Shown here: positions 42,304-52,193 of the stretch, one piece after another
How the letters are laid out: the number at the start of each line of letters is the position of its first letter
Numbering within the stretch: position 1 is the first letter of the stretch
Assembly: GCA_017548545.1 (NCBI GenBank)
Contig: JAFYZW010000113.1
Coordinates: 1 to 56,205, forward strand
DNA from: Bacteroidales bacterium
Lineage (GTDB): Bacteria; Bacteroidota; Bacteroidia; Bacteroidales; UBA3663
Length of the DNA: 56,205 nt
Reading direction: 5' to 3'
The notes under the pieces: model-generated
Told to the model about the DNA's origin: nothing
Seen by the model: only the letters and a program-made list of their open reading frames with translations
Databases searched by the model: none
Position numbers and translations under genes: made by a program

Positions 42304-45300
42304 TTAATCATCGGGCAGCATGTCCGACTCATCAGGTATGGCATCGTCTGCCTCTTCGTTGACAGTAGCAAGGTCCTCGACAAGACGGTTGTTGATGCGC
42401 ACCTTTACGCCATCCTGGGCTCGCAGGAACTCTATCAAATCGGTGGTGATGTGCGCCTTGTATTTTCGGCTGTAGAGCTTGACGACATTTTTCTTGAGCG
42501 AATCAATAAGCTCGAAATAGAGCAAGGTCTTGGCCTCAATGTTCTTCCTCACACGATCATCCTCGAGCGTTCGACGAACGATGGCATCGAACATCTGCTC
42601 AATGCCGGCATGGGTCAAACTGTTGCAATCGAGCATCACAGTAAGGCTGTCAAGCAAAGAGTCGGCCACCTGGCTAAGCTGCTGGATATTGCCTATGGTG
42701 AACTCGACATCGAAGATGGTGCGCACCTCACGCACAAAACGCTTGGGCTGATACTTGCCCTGGATGTAGAGGTACATGCCCTCCTTGCCGAAGCCACGCC
42801 ATTGGGGATATGTAGGCCCGAAGAGGGCGAACTCATGACGCCCCGAATAATCCTCGATGGTAAGTATGCCGTAGGGATTGCCCTGACGAGATGTGCCCTC
42901 ACGCCATGCCGTAACGATGCCACCACAGGTGATGTCGCGCGCCTGTATCTTGCGGATGCGCTCCACCTCGTCAAGATCACCCTGCATCTCGCGCCACTTG
43001 GTATCCTGTTCCTCCTTGGTGCGCGGATTGGGAATCGATTCGAGCTCTGCCATCGTGGTGTTGCAGGCATATTTCAACTGGAACTTGTACTCGTCGAGCG
43101 GATGCGACGACAGGAAGAGACCTACCAGCTCCTTCTCGCGGTTGAGTCGCTCCAATGTGCTCCATTGCTCGAATTCCTTGGGCGGCTCGGGATGCTGGAT
43201 CATGACTTCGTTTTCCTCGAGATCACCGAAAAGGCTCATCTCGTTCGATTCCTTGTCGGCCTTGAACTTCTGCCCGTATTTGATGACCTGGTCGAGGAAC
43301 GGCACGCCCTGCGCATTGGCAGCAAGATATTGCTCGCGGCTGATCTTGCCTAGGCTGTCAAGTGCTCCCGAGAGCACCAGAGACTCAAGGGCCTTTCGAT
43401 TGATCGAACCAAGATCCACACGCTCCACAAGGTCGAAAATGTCCTTGAAGGGACCATTCGCCGTGCGTTCCTTCACCACCGCATCAGCAGCGCCTTCACC
43501 GAAGCCCTTGATGCCTGCCAATCCGAAACGGACAGCGCCCTCTGCATCGACCGAATAGCGCTGACGCGAAAGGTTGATATCAGGACCCTTTACCGATAAT
43601 CCGATGGCTCGACATTCGTCCATCTGCTTGGCCAATTCGGTCACATCGTTCAGCGAACGTGAAAGCACAGCAGCCATAAACTCGGCAGGATAGTGTGCCT
43701 TGAGGTAGGCAGTCTGGTAAGCTACCCAAGCGTAGCACACGGCATGGCTCTTGTTGAAGGCATAGGAAGCGAACTTCTCCCAATCGCCCCAGATCTTTTC
43801 GAGGGTTTTCGGGTCATGTCCGTTCCTGACTCCACCCTCGATGAACTTCGGCTTCATCTGGTCAACGATGTCCTTCTTCTTCTTGCCCATCGCCTTTCGG
43901 AGGGCATCCGACTCGCCGCGCGTGAAGTCAGCTAACAAGCGTGACAGCAGCATGACCTGCTCCTGATAGACCGTGATGCCGTAAGTGTCCTTCAGGTACT
44001 TCTCCATGATGGGGATGTCGTAGGTGATGGGTTCACTTCCATGTTTGCGGGCGATGAAGCTCGGGATGTAATCCATCGGGCCTGGGCGATAGAGGGCATT
44101 CATGGCCACGATGTCGCCGATGCAGTCAGGCTTCAACTCCTTGAGGTACTTCTGCATACCCGGCGACTCGAACTGGAAGGTTCCTACGGTACGTCCCGCC
44201 TGGAACAGTTTGAAAGTCAACTCGTCGTCGATAGGAATGTTCTCTATATCGACCTCGATGCCCCGTGTCTCACGAATGTTGTCGAGCGCTTCGTTAATGA
44301 TGCCCAACGTCTTGAGCCCGAGGAAGTCCATCTTGATGAGTCCGGTCGATTCGATGACGTGTCCGTCATACTGGGTAACGAGCGTTTTGATGCCATGATC
44401 ATCGACCACCGATACGGGCACAACAGTGTCGATCGGATCACGTCCGATAATCATACCGCAAGCATGAACACCCGTACCACGCACGTTGCCTTCGAGCATT
44501 TGACCGAGGCGCATCACATTACGTATTGCGGGGTCGTCACTCTCACACGCCTCCCTCAGTTCGGGAACCACCTTGATGCAGTTCTTGAGGTTGCACTTCA
44601 ACGGCTTGCCGTTTTCTTCGGGCATGCGGTCGGGCACAAGGCCAGCGAGGCGATTGGCCTCGGGAATGGGCACCTTCTCGACACGGGCCATATCCTTGAT
44701 CACCATCTTGGTGGCCATCGTGCCATAGGTAATGATGTGACTCACACGGTCGGCACCATACTTGTTCTGTACCCATTCGATGACACGCGAACGTCCATCG
44801 TCGTCGAAGTCGGTATCGATATCGGGCAAAGAGATGCGATCGGGGTTCAGGAAACGTTCGAACAGCAAATCGTACTTGATGGGGTCAATCTTGGTAATTC
44901 CCAAGCAATAGGCCACAGCAGAACCTGCAGCCGAACCACGACCCGGGCCTACACTGACGCCCAGCTCTTCACGACAGGCACGGATGAAGTCCGACACGAT
45001 GAGGAAGTAGCCGGGGAAGCCCATCGTCTTCATGATATGGAGCTCGAACTTGATGCGCTCCCAAACGCTTGGGTCAAGCGCATTGATGACATCCTGATCG
45101 GTCACCGTCTTCGGATCGGCAGCGTACCGAGCCTTTATTTCGTCATTACCATAGAGCGGAATTGCGCCTCGCAAAGTCAGATAGCGCAAATAGTCGGCCT
45201 CGAACTTGATGCGGTACAACTTGCCGTAACCACCCAAATTCTTGATTTTCTTTTCGGCCTCTTCCTGGCTAAGCACGACCTTTCCGTTCTCATCCTGAGT

Positions 45301-46287
45301 AAACTCATCGAAGAGATCCTGATCGGTGAGCCGCACGTGGTAATCCTCCTCGGTGCCAAACCACGCGGGAATCTCGAAGTTGGGCATGATGGGGCCGTTC
45401 TCGATGCTGTACTCCTCACACTTGTCAACGACTTCGAGCGTGTTGCTCAATGCCTCGGGAACGTCGGCCCAAAGTTCATTCATTTCGGCTGTGGTCTTGA
45501 ACCACTCCTGCTTGGTATAACGCATACGTGTGGGATCGTCAAGGTCCTTGCCCGTATTCATGCAGATCAGGTGGTCGTGCGCCTCGGCGTTTTCTTCATC
45601 GACGAAATGCACGTCGTTGGTGGCAACCAGTTTGATGCCATGCTTGTGCCCCATCTCGATGAGCCAGGGGTTGAGTTTGTTCTGCTTGACGATGCAATCG
45701 GGATTGTAGCGCGGATCCTTCGTCGGATGTCGCTGTAACTCCAAATAATAATCGTCACCAAAGAGTCGCTTATGCCAAAGAATGGCCTGTTCGGCACCCT
45801 CAAGATCGCCCTCTTCGAACAAACGCGGCACCTCGCCTCCCAAACAGGCCGAACAGCAAATCAACCCTTCATGATACTTTTCCAGGATCTCATGGTCGAT
45901 GCGCGGACGCATATAATAACCATCCACCCAACCGATAGACACTGCCTTGATCAGGTTCTGATAACCTTGCTTGTTCTTAGCCAGCAAGATCAGGTGCCAA
46001 CCGCTCATATCGACCTTGCCTTCCTTCCTCGCCAAACCACGATGTGCCACATAGACCTCACAGCCGAAGATGGGCTTCACGCGAGGCAGTCCGGCCTTCT
46101 GACGGGCCTTGTTCTCCTTCGAGGCTATATCAAAGAAGTCCTTGATGCCGAACATATTACCATGATCGGTGATAGCAAATCCCGGCATACCGTCGGCGGC
46201 TGCCTTGGTGAAGAGTTTGCTGATCTTACATTGTCCATCAAGGAGCGAAAACTCTGTATGTACGTGGAGGTGTGCAAAAGATTCCAT
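42304..46287 (-). CDS. dnaE: DNA polymerase III alpha subunit
   Basis: This 1327-residue replicative polymerase has an N-terminal PHP domain (FAHLHVHTEFSLLDG at 4-18), the palm with GPGRGSAAGSAVAYCLGITKIDP and the catalytic aspartates of PDIDTDFDDDGR (about 487-498), fingers, a helix-hairpin-helix region (about 950-1000) and an OB-fold near the C-terminus (GGIVTAWREGTSRQG). It has no 3'-5' exonuclease domain, so it is DnaE1 rather than PolC. The C-terminus is acidic (DEEADDAIPDESDMLPDD-like). I chose the ATG at 46287, where the PHP homology begins. The frame extends to 46311, but that codon falls on the promoter. Confidence 0.97.
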   Translation of the reverse strand: MESFAHLHVHTEFSLLDGQCKISKLFTKAAADGMPGFAITDHGNMFGIKDFFDIASKENKARQKAGLPRVKPIFGCEVYVAHRGLARKEGKVDMSGWHLILLAKNKQGYQNLIKAVSIGWVDGYYMRPRIDHEILEKYHEGLICCSACLGGEVPRLFEEGDLEGAEQAILWHKRLFGDDYYLELQRHPTKDPRYNPDCIVKQNKLNPWLIEMGHKHGIKLVATNDVHFVDEENAEAHDHLICMNTGKDLDDPTRMRYTKQEWFKTTAEMNELWADVPEALSNTLEVVDKCEEYSIENGPIMPNFEIPAWFGTEEDYHVRLTDQDLFDEFTQDENGKVVLSQEEAEKKIKNLGGYGKLYRIKFEADYLRYLTLRGAIPLYGNDEIKARYAADPKTVTDQDVINALDPSVWERIKFELHIMKTMGFPGYFLIVSDFIRACREELGVSVGPGRGSAAGSAVAYCLGITKIDPIKYDLLFERFLNPDRISLPDIDTDFDDDGRSRVIEWVQNKYGADRVSHIITYGTMATKMVIKDMARVEKVPIPEANRLAGLVPDRMPEENGKPLKCNLKNCIKVVPELREACESDDPAIRNVMRLGQMLEGNVRGTGVHACGMIIGRDPIDTVVPVSVVDDHGIKTLVTQYDGHVIESTGLIKMDFLGLKTLGIINEALDNIRETRGIEVDIENIPIDDELTFKLFQAGRTVGTFQFESPGMQKYLKELKPDCIGDIVAMNALYRPGPMDYIPSFIARKHGSEPITYDIPIMEKYLKDTYGITVYQEQVMLLSRLLADFTRGESDALRKAMGKKKKDIVDQMKPKFIEGGVRNGHDPKTLEKIWGDWEKFASYAFNKSHAVCYAWVAYQTAYLKAHYPAEFMAAVLSRSLNDVTELAKQMDECRAIGLSVKGPDINLSRQRYSVDAEGAVRFGLAGIKGFGEGAADAVVKERTANGPFKDIFDLVERVDLGSINRKALESLVLSGALDSLGKISREQYLAANAQGVPFLDQVIKYGQKFKADKESNEMSLFGDLEENEVMIQHPEPPKEFEQWSTLERLNREKELVGLFLSSHPLDEYKFQLKYACNTTMAELESIPNPRTKEEQDTKWREMQGDLDEVERIRKIQARDITCGGIVTAWREGTSRQGNPYGILTIEDYSGRHEFALFGPTYPQWRGFGKEGMYLYIQGKYQPKRFVREVRTIFDVEFTIGNIQQLSQVADSLLDSLTVMLDCNSLTHAGIEQMFDAIVRRTLEDDRVRKNIEAKTLLYFELIDSLKKNVVKLYSRKYKAHITTDLIEFLRAQDGVKVRINNRLVEDLATVNEEADDAIPDESDMLPDD

Positions 46288-46308
46288 AAACAATAATTTC
46301 TGAGGGTG

Positions 46309-46340
46309 CAAATTTAGGATATATTTCTGACTTCTCCAAA
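46309..46340 (-). promoter_or_regulatory. Promoter of dnaE
   Basis: On the minus strand TTTG (46337-46340), 20 bases and TAAATTTG (46309-46316) match the consensus, with a leader of about 15-20 bases. Confidence 0.78.
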
Positions 46341-46454
46341 TATTTTGACTGATTTATCAATATTTTAAATCATGAATCTTCCCATACAGGTAAAAACCAT
46401 GCTTTGATTCGAAAGTCGAACACTTGTTCGGGAGGATTGTCTTGCTCTGATAAG

Positions 46455-46835
46455 GAATGTCCATTTTACGATTGTGAATTGGACACTCACGATTGGAAAC
46501 GTCCAATTTACGATCGAGAATTGGACACTCACGACTGGAAACGTCCAATTTACGATTGAGAATTGGACACGCACGATTGGAAACGTCCAATTTACGATCG
46601 AGAATTGGACACGCACGATTGGAAACGTCCAATTTACGATCGAGAATTGGACACGCACGATTGGAAACGTCCAATTTACGATCGGGAATTGGACGCGCAC
46701 GATTGGAAACGTCCAATTTACGATTGCGAATTGGACGCGCACGATCGGAAACGTCCAATTTACGATCGGGAATTGGACGCACACGATTGGAAACGTCCAA
46801 TTTACAATTCAGAATTGGACGCTCTCGAAAACGAA
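46455..46835. repeat. 42-bp tandem repeat array (8 full units)
   Basis: Eight complete 42-base units start at 46477, 46519, 46561, 46603, 46645, 46687, 46729 and 46771, with partial copies at both ends. Every full unit begins AATTGGAC and has GTCCAATT at positions 25-32, an inverted pair. A nearer ATTGGA-AACG-TCCAAT hairpin is intact in most units. Substitutions cluster at unit positions 9-11, 17-18 and 36-41. Because 42 is a multiple of three, several frames stay open on both strands, giving 14-residue peptide repeats, but no frame has a start context or codon bias that supports a protein. It fills most of the 680-base gap between divergent dnaE and typA. Confidence 0.92.
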
Positions 46836-46940
46836 AGAAACCAATAAAATTTTGAATGATGGATATGGCAAATACTTAGTATTTTGGAGACTGCAAACTT
46901 TTTTTGACCCTCGCGCGTACTATAATATCAGGATTTTTAT

Positions 46941-46948
46941 TAACTTTG
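46941..46948 (+). promoter_or_regulatory. Putative -7 element of typA
   Basis: TAACTTTG matches TAnnTTTG 20 bases before the ATG. No TTTG is found at the right distance upstream. Confidence 0.55.
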
Positions 46949-46968
46949 CGCCCTGATTATTAAGATAT

Positions 46969-48813
46969 ATGAAACAGAACATACGTAATATTGCAATTAT
47001 AGCACACGTTGACCACGGCAAGACGACCTTGGTCGATAAGATGCTCTATGCCGGCAACCTTTTCCGCGAGAACCAGGTTACCAACGACCTCATGCTCGAC
47101 AACAACGAACTGGAGCGTGAGCGCGGCATCACCATTCTCTCGAAGAACGTTTCCATCAACTATAAGGGCACAAAGATCAACATCATCGACACCCCAGGAC
47201 ACTCGGATTTCGGAGGCGAGGTGGAGCGCGTGCTCAATATGGCCGACGGCTGCCTCCTGCTCGTCGATGCCTTCGAAGGCCCGATGCCGCAAACACGCTT
47301 CGTACTGCAGAAAGCCATCGAGATCGGGTTGAAGCCCATCGTCGTGGTAAATAAGGTCGATAAACCCAACTGCACGCCTGACATTGCCCAGGACAAGGTG
47401 TTCGACCTCATGTATAACCTCGGTGCCACCGAGGAACAACTCGATTTCGTGACCATCTTCGGTTCGGCCAAACAGGGCTGGATGTCGGACGACTGGAAGA
47501 AACCCACCAACAACGTCTATCCCCTCCTCGACGCCATCCTTGACAACATTCCAGCTCCCGAGGTCATCGAAGGACCCAGCCAGATGCTTATCACTTCGCT
47601 CGAGTACTCGTCGTTCGTAGGACGTATCGCCGTCGGTCGCGTTCATCGCGGCAGCATCAAGCAGGGCCAGATGGTTCTTCTCATGCACCACACCGACGAA
47701 GGGATCGTCAGCAAGCAGGTCAAGGTGAAGGAACTGTTCACTTTCGAGGGCATGGGCAAGAAGAAGATTGACGAGGTCTTCTCGGGCGACATCTGCGCCA
47801 TGACCGGCATCGAAGGCTTCGAGATAGGTGACACCATCAGCGATATAGAAACTGCCGAAGCCATGCCTCGCATCAAGGTTGATGAGCCTACGATGTCGAT
47901 GCTCTTCACCATCAACGACTCACCCTTCTTCGGCAAGGATGGCAAATATGTCACTTCGCGCCAGATTCAGGACCGCCTGTACAAAGAGCTCGAGAAGGAC
48001 GTGGCCCTTCGCGTCGAGAAGGACGAGACACGCGATGGTGCGTGGGTGGTGTATGGCCGTGGCGTATTGCATCTATCCATTCTCATCGAGACCATGCGTC
48101 GCGAGGGCTATGAGGTTGCCATCGGCCAGCCTCAGGTCATCATCAAGGAGATCAACGGACAGACCTGCGAGCCTATCGAGCAACTCACCATTAACTGCCC
48201 TGAGGAATATAGTTCGAAGATGATCGACATGGTTACCCGCCGCAAGGGCGAGATGATTGCCATGGACACCCAGGGCGACCGCCAGCACCTTGAGTTCAAG
48301 ATCCCTTCGCGCGGCGTCATCGGTCTGCGCACTAACGTGCTCACCGCTTCGGCTGGCGAGGCCATTATGGCACACCAGTTCCTTGCATACGAACCTTGGA
48401 AGGGCGACATCGTGCGCCGCACCAACGGTTCCATCATCGCCAAGGAGGGCGGTACAGCTTTTGCCTACGCTCTCGACAAACTGCAGGACCGTGGCCGTTT
48501 CTTCATCTTCCCGCAGGATGAGGTATATTGTGGACAGGTGGTCGGCGAACATGCCAAGGACAAGGACCTCACCGTGAACGTGACCAAGTCGAAGAAACTC
48601 ACCAACATGCGCTCAAAGTCGAGCGACGAGAAGGCAGCGCTCATCCCGCCCAAGGTATTCAGCCTCGAAGAGGCATTGGAGTACATCAAGGCCGACGAAT
48701 ATGTGGAGGTCACACCACACAATATCCGTATGCGCAAGATTGTGCTCGACGAACTTGAGCGCAAGCGCCTGAAACGTGCTGCCGGCATTGCTGACGACGA
48801 AGACGAAGATTAA
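46969..48813 (+). CDS. typA: Translational GTPase TypA/BipA
   Basis: This 614-residue GTPase has P-loop [10 protein letters not shown] (12-21), switch [18 protein letters not shown] (about 75-90), NKVDKP (about 129-134), domain II, two EF-G-like domains and the BipA-specific C-terminal domain containing [18 protein letters not shown] (about 444-461). BipA binds ribosomes and assists 50S maturation and growth under stress. It starts a plus-strand run that continues with the LptF/G-like gene after 59 bases of repeats. Confidence 0.96.
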   Translation: MKQNIRNIAIIAHVDHGKTTLVDKMLYAGNLFRENQVTNDLMLDNNELERERGITILSKNVSINYKGTKINIIDTPGHSDFGGEVERVLNMADGCLLLVDAFEGPMPQTRFVLQKAIEIGLKPIVVVNKVDKPNCTPDIAQDKVFDLMYNLGATEEQLDFVTIFGSAKQGWMSDDWKKPTNNVYPLLDAILDNIPAPEVIEGPSQMLITSLEYSSFVGRIAVGRVHRGSIKQGQMVLLMHHTDEGIVSKQVKVKELFTFEGMGKKKIDEVFSGDICAMTGIEGFEIGDTISDIETAEAMPRIKVDEPTMSMLFTINDSPFFGKDGKYVTSRQIQDRLYKELEKDVALRVEKDETRDGAWVVYGRGVLHLSILIETMRREGYEVAIGQPQVIIKEINGQTCEPIEQLTINCPEEYSSKMIDMVTRRKGEMIAMDTQGDRQHLEFKIPSRGVIGLRTNVLTASAGEAIMAHQFLAYEPWKGDIVRRTNGSIIAKEGGTAFAYALDKLQDRGRFFIFPQDEVYCGQVVGEHAKDKDLTVNVTKSKKLTNMRSKSSDEKAALIPPKVFSLEEALEYIKADEYVEVTPHNIRMRKIVLDELERKRLKRAAGIADDEDED

Positions 48814-48818
48814 TTGAC

Positions 48819-48875
48819 GGTTCGAAAGGTTAAGAAAAGTTCAAAAGGTTCGAAAGGTTAAGAAAGGTTCGAATG
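48819..48875 (+). repeat. GGTTCGAAAGGTTAAGAAA direct repeats before lptG
   Basis: The 19-base unit GGTTCGAAAGGTTAAGAAA occurs exactly at 48819-48837 and 48847-48865, with a partial GGTTCGAATG at 48866-48875 that runs into the ATG of the next gene. A related pair of units lies at 20519-20562. Confidence 0.7.
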
Positions 48876-49952
48876 TCTTTACAGAAGATCGATTGGTACA
48901 TCATCAGGAAGTTCCTGGGCACCTTTTTCTTTGCGATTTTGCTCATCATGGCCATTGCGGTGGTCCTCGATTACAACGAGAAGATGGACAACTTTGCAGA
49001 GCACGAGGCGCCCACCTTCGCCATATTCAAATACTATTGTACGTTCATCCCGTATATGGCCAACATGTTGTCACCTCTCGTCATCTTCGTAGCATGCATC
49101 TTCTTCACCTCCAAGTTGGCGGGCAACTCCGAAATCATTGCCATGCTGGCTACGGGCATCTCGTTCAATCGCCTCTTACGTCCCTACATGTTGTCGGCGC
49201 TTTTCCTTGGACTGCTTACATTTGCTCTCAACAGTTGGGTCATTCCCGTCACGTCGGTACCGCGTCTGGCTTTGCTCAAGCAATACTACAAGGACAAGGA
49301 CAAGAAGACACAATACAACAACCAGTTCATGGTGGCACCCGGCGAGGTGGCGTTCTTCTATTCCTTCGACCGCGACAGCCAGACGGGCTATCGCTTTGCA
49401 CTTGAGAAGTTCGAGGGCACACAGCTTGTCTCGCGTCTCACTGCCGACCGCGCATCGTGGGAGGGCAACGACACATGGCACCTCACCAACTACAAGATAC
49501 GCGACATCACCGACCGTGGCGAGACCATCACCGAAGGCTATGCCATCGACACCGTGGTACATGTGGCACCCGAGGACATCATTGTGGGCTCGAAAGATAT
49601 GGAGAAACTCACCACACCTGCCCTGAAGGAATATATCGACAAGCAACGCGGTCGCGGCGTAGGCAACATCAAGGAGTACGAGATTGAATACCACAAACGC
49701 TTTGCAGCCATAGCTACCTCGTTCATCCTGACTTTCCTGGGCGTATGTCTTTCGTCAAAGAAGATTCGCGGAGGCATGGGTATTAACCTGGGCATCGGCC
49801 TTGTGCTGGCTTTTACCTATATCCTTTTCCAGACCGTCAGTTCGTCGTTTGCCGTGAGTGGCGCGATGAGCGTAATACTTGCAGTTTGGCTACCTAACCT
49901 CGTTTACCTGCCGCTTTGCTGGTATGTCTATGAAAAGAAAGCACCAAAGTAA
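48873..49952 (+). CDS. LptF/LptG-family permease
   Basis: This 359-residue YjgP/YjgQ-family protein has N-terminal helices (about 12-32, 55-80, 95-125), a periplasmic beta-jellyroll (about 130-265) and three C-terminal helices (about 275-350). LptF and LptG form the inner-membrane part of the machine that extracts lipopolysaccharide and passes it to LptC/LptA. Only one such gene is here and I cannot decide between LptF and LptG, although the charged KIDWYIIRKFLGTFFFA start is common in Bacteroidetes LptG-type annotations. The ATG lies at the edge of a repeat and has no SD. Confidence 0.85.
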   Translation: MSLQKIDWYIIRKFLGTFFFAILLIMAIAVVLDYNEKMDNFAEHEAPTFAIFKYYCTFIPYMANMLSPLVIFVACIFFTSKLAGNSEIIAMLATGISFNRLLRPYMLSALFLGLLTFALNSWVIPVTSVPRLALLKQYYKDKDKKTQYNNQFMVAPGEVAFFYSFDRDSQTGYRFALEKFEGTQLVSRLTADRASWEGNDTWHLTNYKIRDITDRGETITEGYAIDTVVHVAPEDIIVGSKDMEKLTTPALKEYIDKQRGRGVGNIKEYEIEYHKRFAAIATSFILTFLGVCLSSKKIRGGMGINLGIGLVLAFTYILFQTVSSSFAVSGAMSVILAVWLPNLVYLPLCWYVYEKKAPK

Positions 49953-49986
49953 CCATATCGTCCTTTCAAAAAGATAAAAAACTGAA

Positions 49987-50022
49987 AAAAATGCACCAAC
50001 TACGCAAATTTGGTGCATTTTA
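49987..50022 (+). terminator. Terminator of the LptF/G-like gene
   Basis: AAATGCACCAA (about 49989-49999) pairs with TTGGTGCATTT (50010-50020), followed by TATTTTG. It runs directly into the -33 element of the transketolase promoter. Confidence 0.8.
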
Positions 50023-50023
50023 T

Positions 50024-50054
50024 TTTGTATGTACAAAATTAATCATTATCTTTG
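50024..50054 (+). promoter_or_regulatory. Promoter of transketolase
   Basis: TTTG (50024-50027), 19 bases and TATCTTTG (50047-50054) match the consensus. The leader is about 55 bases and nearly free of G close to the ATG. Confidence 0.82.
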
Positions 50055-50112
50055 CCCCGAAATAAATCAAAATCAATTACAACTACTACCAATTACCAAT
50101 AATCTACAAACA

Positions 50113-52137
50113 ATGAACAATTCGATTGAGTTAATGAACAAGGCTGCCAATAACATTCGCATCCTTGCTGCTGCTATGGTCGAGAAGGCCAAGAGTGGAC
50201 ACCCAGGCGGAGCCATGGGTGGTGCAGACTTTATCAATGTACTTTACAGCGAGTTCCTGGAGTATGATCCAAAGAACATGGCTTACGAAGGACGCGATCG
50301 TTTCTTCCTCGATCCCGGCCACATGGCTCCCATGCTCTATGCTCAGCTCTGCCTCGCCGGCAAATTCACTACCGATGAGTTGCAGACTCTCCGTCAGTGG
50401 GGTTCTCAAGTGACCGGTCACCCCGAGCTCGAAGTTCGTCACCGTGGAATAGAGAACACTTCCGGTCCTCTCGGACAGGGTCACTGCTACGCCGTAGGTG
50501 CAGCCATCGCTGCCAAGCACCTTGACGCTCTCCTCGGTGGAGGCATCATGGACCAGACCATTTATGCCTATATTTCTGACGGTGGTGTTCAGGAAGAAGT
50601 ATCGCAGGGCGCAGGCCGAATCGCTGGCACCCTCGGACTCGACAACCTCGTCATGTTCTACGACTCCAACGACATCCAACTCTCTACCGAGACATCGGTT
50701 GTCACTTCAGAAGATACCGCTGCCAAGTATCGCGCATGGGGCTGGAAGGTCCTCGAGATCAACGGCAATGACGTTGAGCAGATCCGTGGCGCACTCACCA
50801 TCGCCAAGGCTACCAAGGGTCAGCCCACACTCATCATCGGCAAGTGCATCATGGGCAAAGGCGCCCTCAAGGCCGACGGCACTTCGTACGAGCGCAACTG
50901 CAAGACCCATGGCGCACCTCTCGGTGGCGACGCTTACATCAACACCATCAAGAACCTGGGCGGCGATCCCGAGAATCCATTCGAGATATTCCCCGAGGTG
51001 AAGAAACTCTATCTCCAGCGTCGTGCTGAGCTCCGCAAGATCATGGATGCCAAGTATGCCAAGAAGGCTGCCTGGGCTGAGAAGAACCCCGAGAAGGCTC
51101 ATCAGCTCAAGGATTGGTTCAGCGGCAAGGCTCCTATCATCGACTGGAGCAAGGTTTCGCAGAAGGCCGACGACTCGACACGTAGCGCATCGGCTGCAGT
51201 CCTCAGCCAGCTCGCCCTGCAGGTTCCCAACATGATTTGCGCATCGGCCGACCTTTCGAACTCCGACAAGACCGACGGCTTCCTGAAGCAAACTCGCTCG
51301 ATCACTCGCGGCGACTTCGGTGGTGCATTCTTCCAGGCTGGCGTAGCCGAGCTCACCATGGCTTGCTGCTGCATCGGTATGGCACTGCATGGAGGCGTTA
51401 TCCCAGCTTGCGGTACATTCTTCGTATTCTCCGACTACATGAAGCCCGCCGTTCGTATGGCTGCCCTCATGGAACTCCCTGTCAAGTTCATCTGGACTCA
51501 CGATGCCTTCCGCGTTGGTGAGGATGGTCCAACTCATGAGCCCGTTGAGCAGGAGGCACAGATCCGCCTCATGGAGAAGCTCAAGACCCACAAGGGCCGC
51601 AACTCGATGCTCATCCTTCGTCCTGCCGACTCCGACGAGACCACAGCTGCATGGAAGCTTGCAATGGAGAACACCGTCAGCCCATCAGGCCTCATCTTCA
51701 GCCGTCAGAACATCAAGACCCTGCCCGCCGGCAACGATTACAGCCAAACCGAAAAGGGAGCCTACATCGTAGCAGGTTCCGACGAAGATTTCGACGTAAT
51801 CCTCATCGCTTCTGGTTCCGAGGTTGCCACTCTCGTTGCTGGTGCCGAGATGCTCCGCGCCGACGACATCAAGTGCCGCGTAGTCAGCGTGCCTTCCGAA
51901 GGCCTCTTCCGTCGTCAGCCCAAGGTTTACCAGAACCGCATCCTGCCTCCTGGCAAGCCCAAGTTCGGTATGACAGCTGGTTTGCCCGTAACCCTCGAGG
52001 GTCTCGTTGGTCAGGATGGCGAAATCTGGGGTCTCTCAAGCTTCGGCTTCTCGGCTCCTTACAAGGTTCTCGACGAAAAGCTTGGATTCACCGGCCAAAA
52101 CGTTTACAACCAGGTAAAGAAGATGCTCAACAAGTAA
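50113..52137 (+). CDS. tkt: Transketolase
   Basis: This 674-residue thiamine-diphosphate enzyme has the substrate His in SGHPGGAMGGADF (28-40), GPLGQGHCYAVG (about 117-128), the ThDP/Mg motif region around SDGGVQEEVSQGA and FYDSNDIQLS (about 155-200), and a C-terminal transketolase domain. It transfers two-carbon units in the non-oxidative pentose phosphate route. ThDP need connects it with the thiamine uptake operon at 4845-8314. I chose the ATG at 50113. The frame from 50029 would begin upstream of the transcription start. rpiB follows after a hairpin. Confidence 0.95.
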   Translation: MNNSIELMNKAANNIRILAAAMVEKAKSGHPGGAMGGADFINVLYSEFLEYDPKNMAYEGRDRFFLDPGHMAPMLYAQLCLAGKFTTDELQTLRQWGSQVTGHPELEVRHRGIENTSGPLGQGHCYAVGAAIAAKHLDALLGGGIMDQTIYAYISDGGVQEEVSQGAGRIAGTLGLDNLVMFYDSNDIQLSTETSVVTSEDTAAKYRAWGWKVLEINGNDVEQIRGALTIAKATKGQPTLIIGKCIMGKGALKADGTSYERNCKTHGAPLGGDAYINTIKNLGGDPENPFEIFPEVKKLYLQRRAELRKIMDAKYAKKAAWAEKNPEKAHQLKDWFSGKAPIIDWSKVSQKADDSTRSASAAVLSQLALQVPNMICASADLSNSDKTDGFLKQTRSITRGDFGGAFFQAGVAELTMACCCIGMALHGGVIPACGTFFVFSDYMKPAVRMAALMELPVKFIWTHDAFRVGEDGPTHEPVEQEAQIRLMEKLKTHKGRNSMLILRPADSDETTAAWKLAMENTVSPSGLIFSRQNIKTLPAGNDYSQTEKGAYIVAGSDEDFDVILIASGSEVATLVAGAEMLRADDIKCRVVSVPSEGLFRRQPKVYQNRILPPGKPKFGMTAGLPVTLEGLVGQDGEIWGLSSFGFSAPYKVLDEKLGFTGQNVYNQVKKMLNK

Positions 52138-52153
52138 ATTCTTCTAATTTTTC

Positions 52154-52183
52154 AAATGCACGGAACCACAATTCCGTGCATTT
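52154..52183 (+). terminator. 12-bp hairpin between tkt and rpiB
   Basis: AAATGCACGGAA (52154-52165) and TTCCGTGCATTT (52172-52183) form a perfect stem with a 6-base loop. No strong U-tract follows and the rpiB ATG is 10 bases away, so partial termination or RNA processing is likelier than a full stop. The stem ends (AAATGCAC/GTGCATTT) repeat those of the hairpin before tkt. Confidence 0.7.
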
Positions 52184-52193
52184 GTATAATAAA

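Noticed and set aside
44041..45738. Long plus-strand frame (565 codons) opposite dnaE
   Set aside because: It lies wholly inside dnaE, whose motifs are intact. It is an antisense shadow caused by GC-rich third positions.
46455..46835. CRISPR array
   Set aside because: The 42-bp units are contiguous with no unique spacers, and there are no cas genes.
46357..46956. Several repetitive open frames on both strands over the 42-bp array
   Set aside because: They stay open only because the repeat length is a multiple of three. Unit differences change amino acids freely and no start signal or conserved flanking domain is seen.
51651..52193. Upstream extension of the rpiB frame into transketolase
   Set aside because: It overlaps tkt in another frame and is Arg/His/Gln-rich shadow sequence. 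Homology begins at the ATG at 52194.
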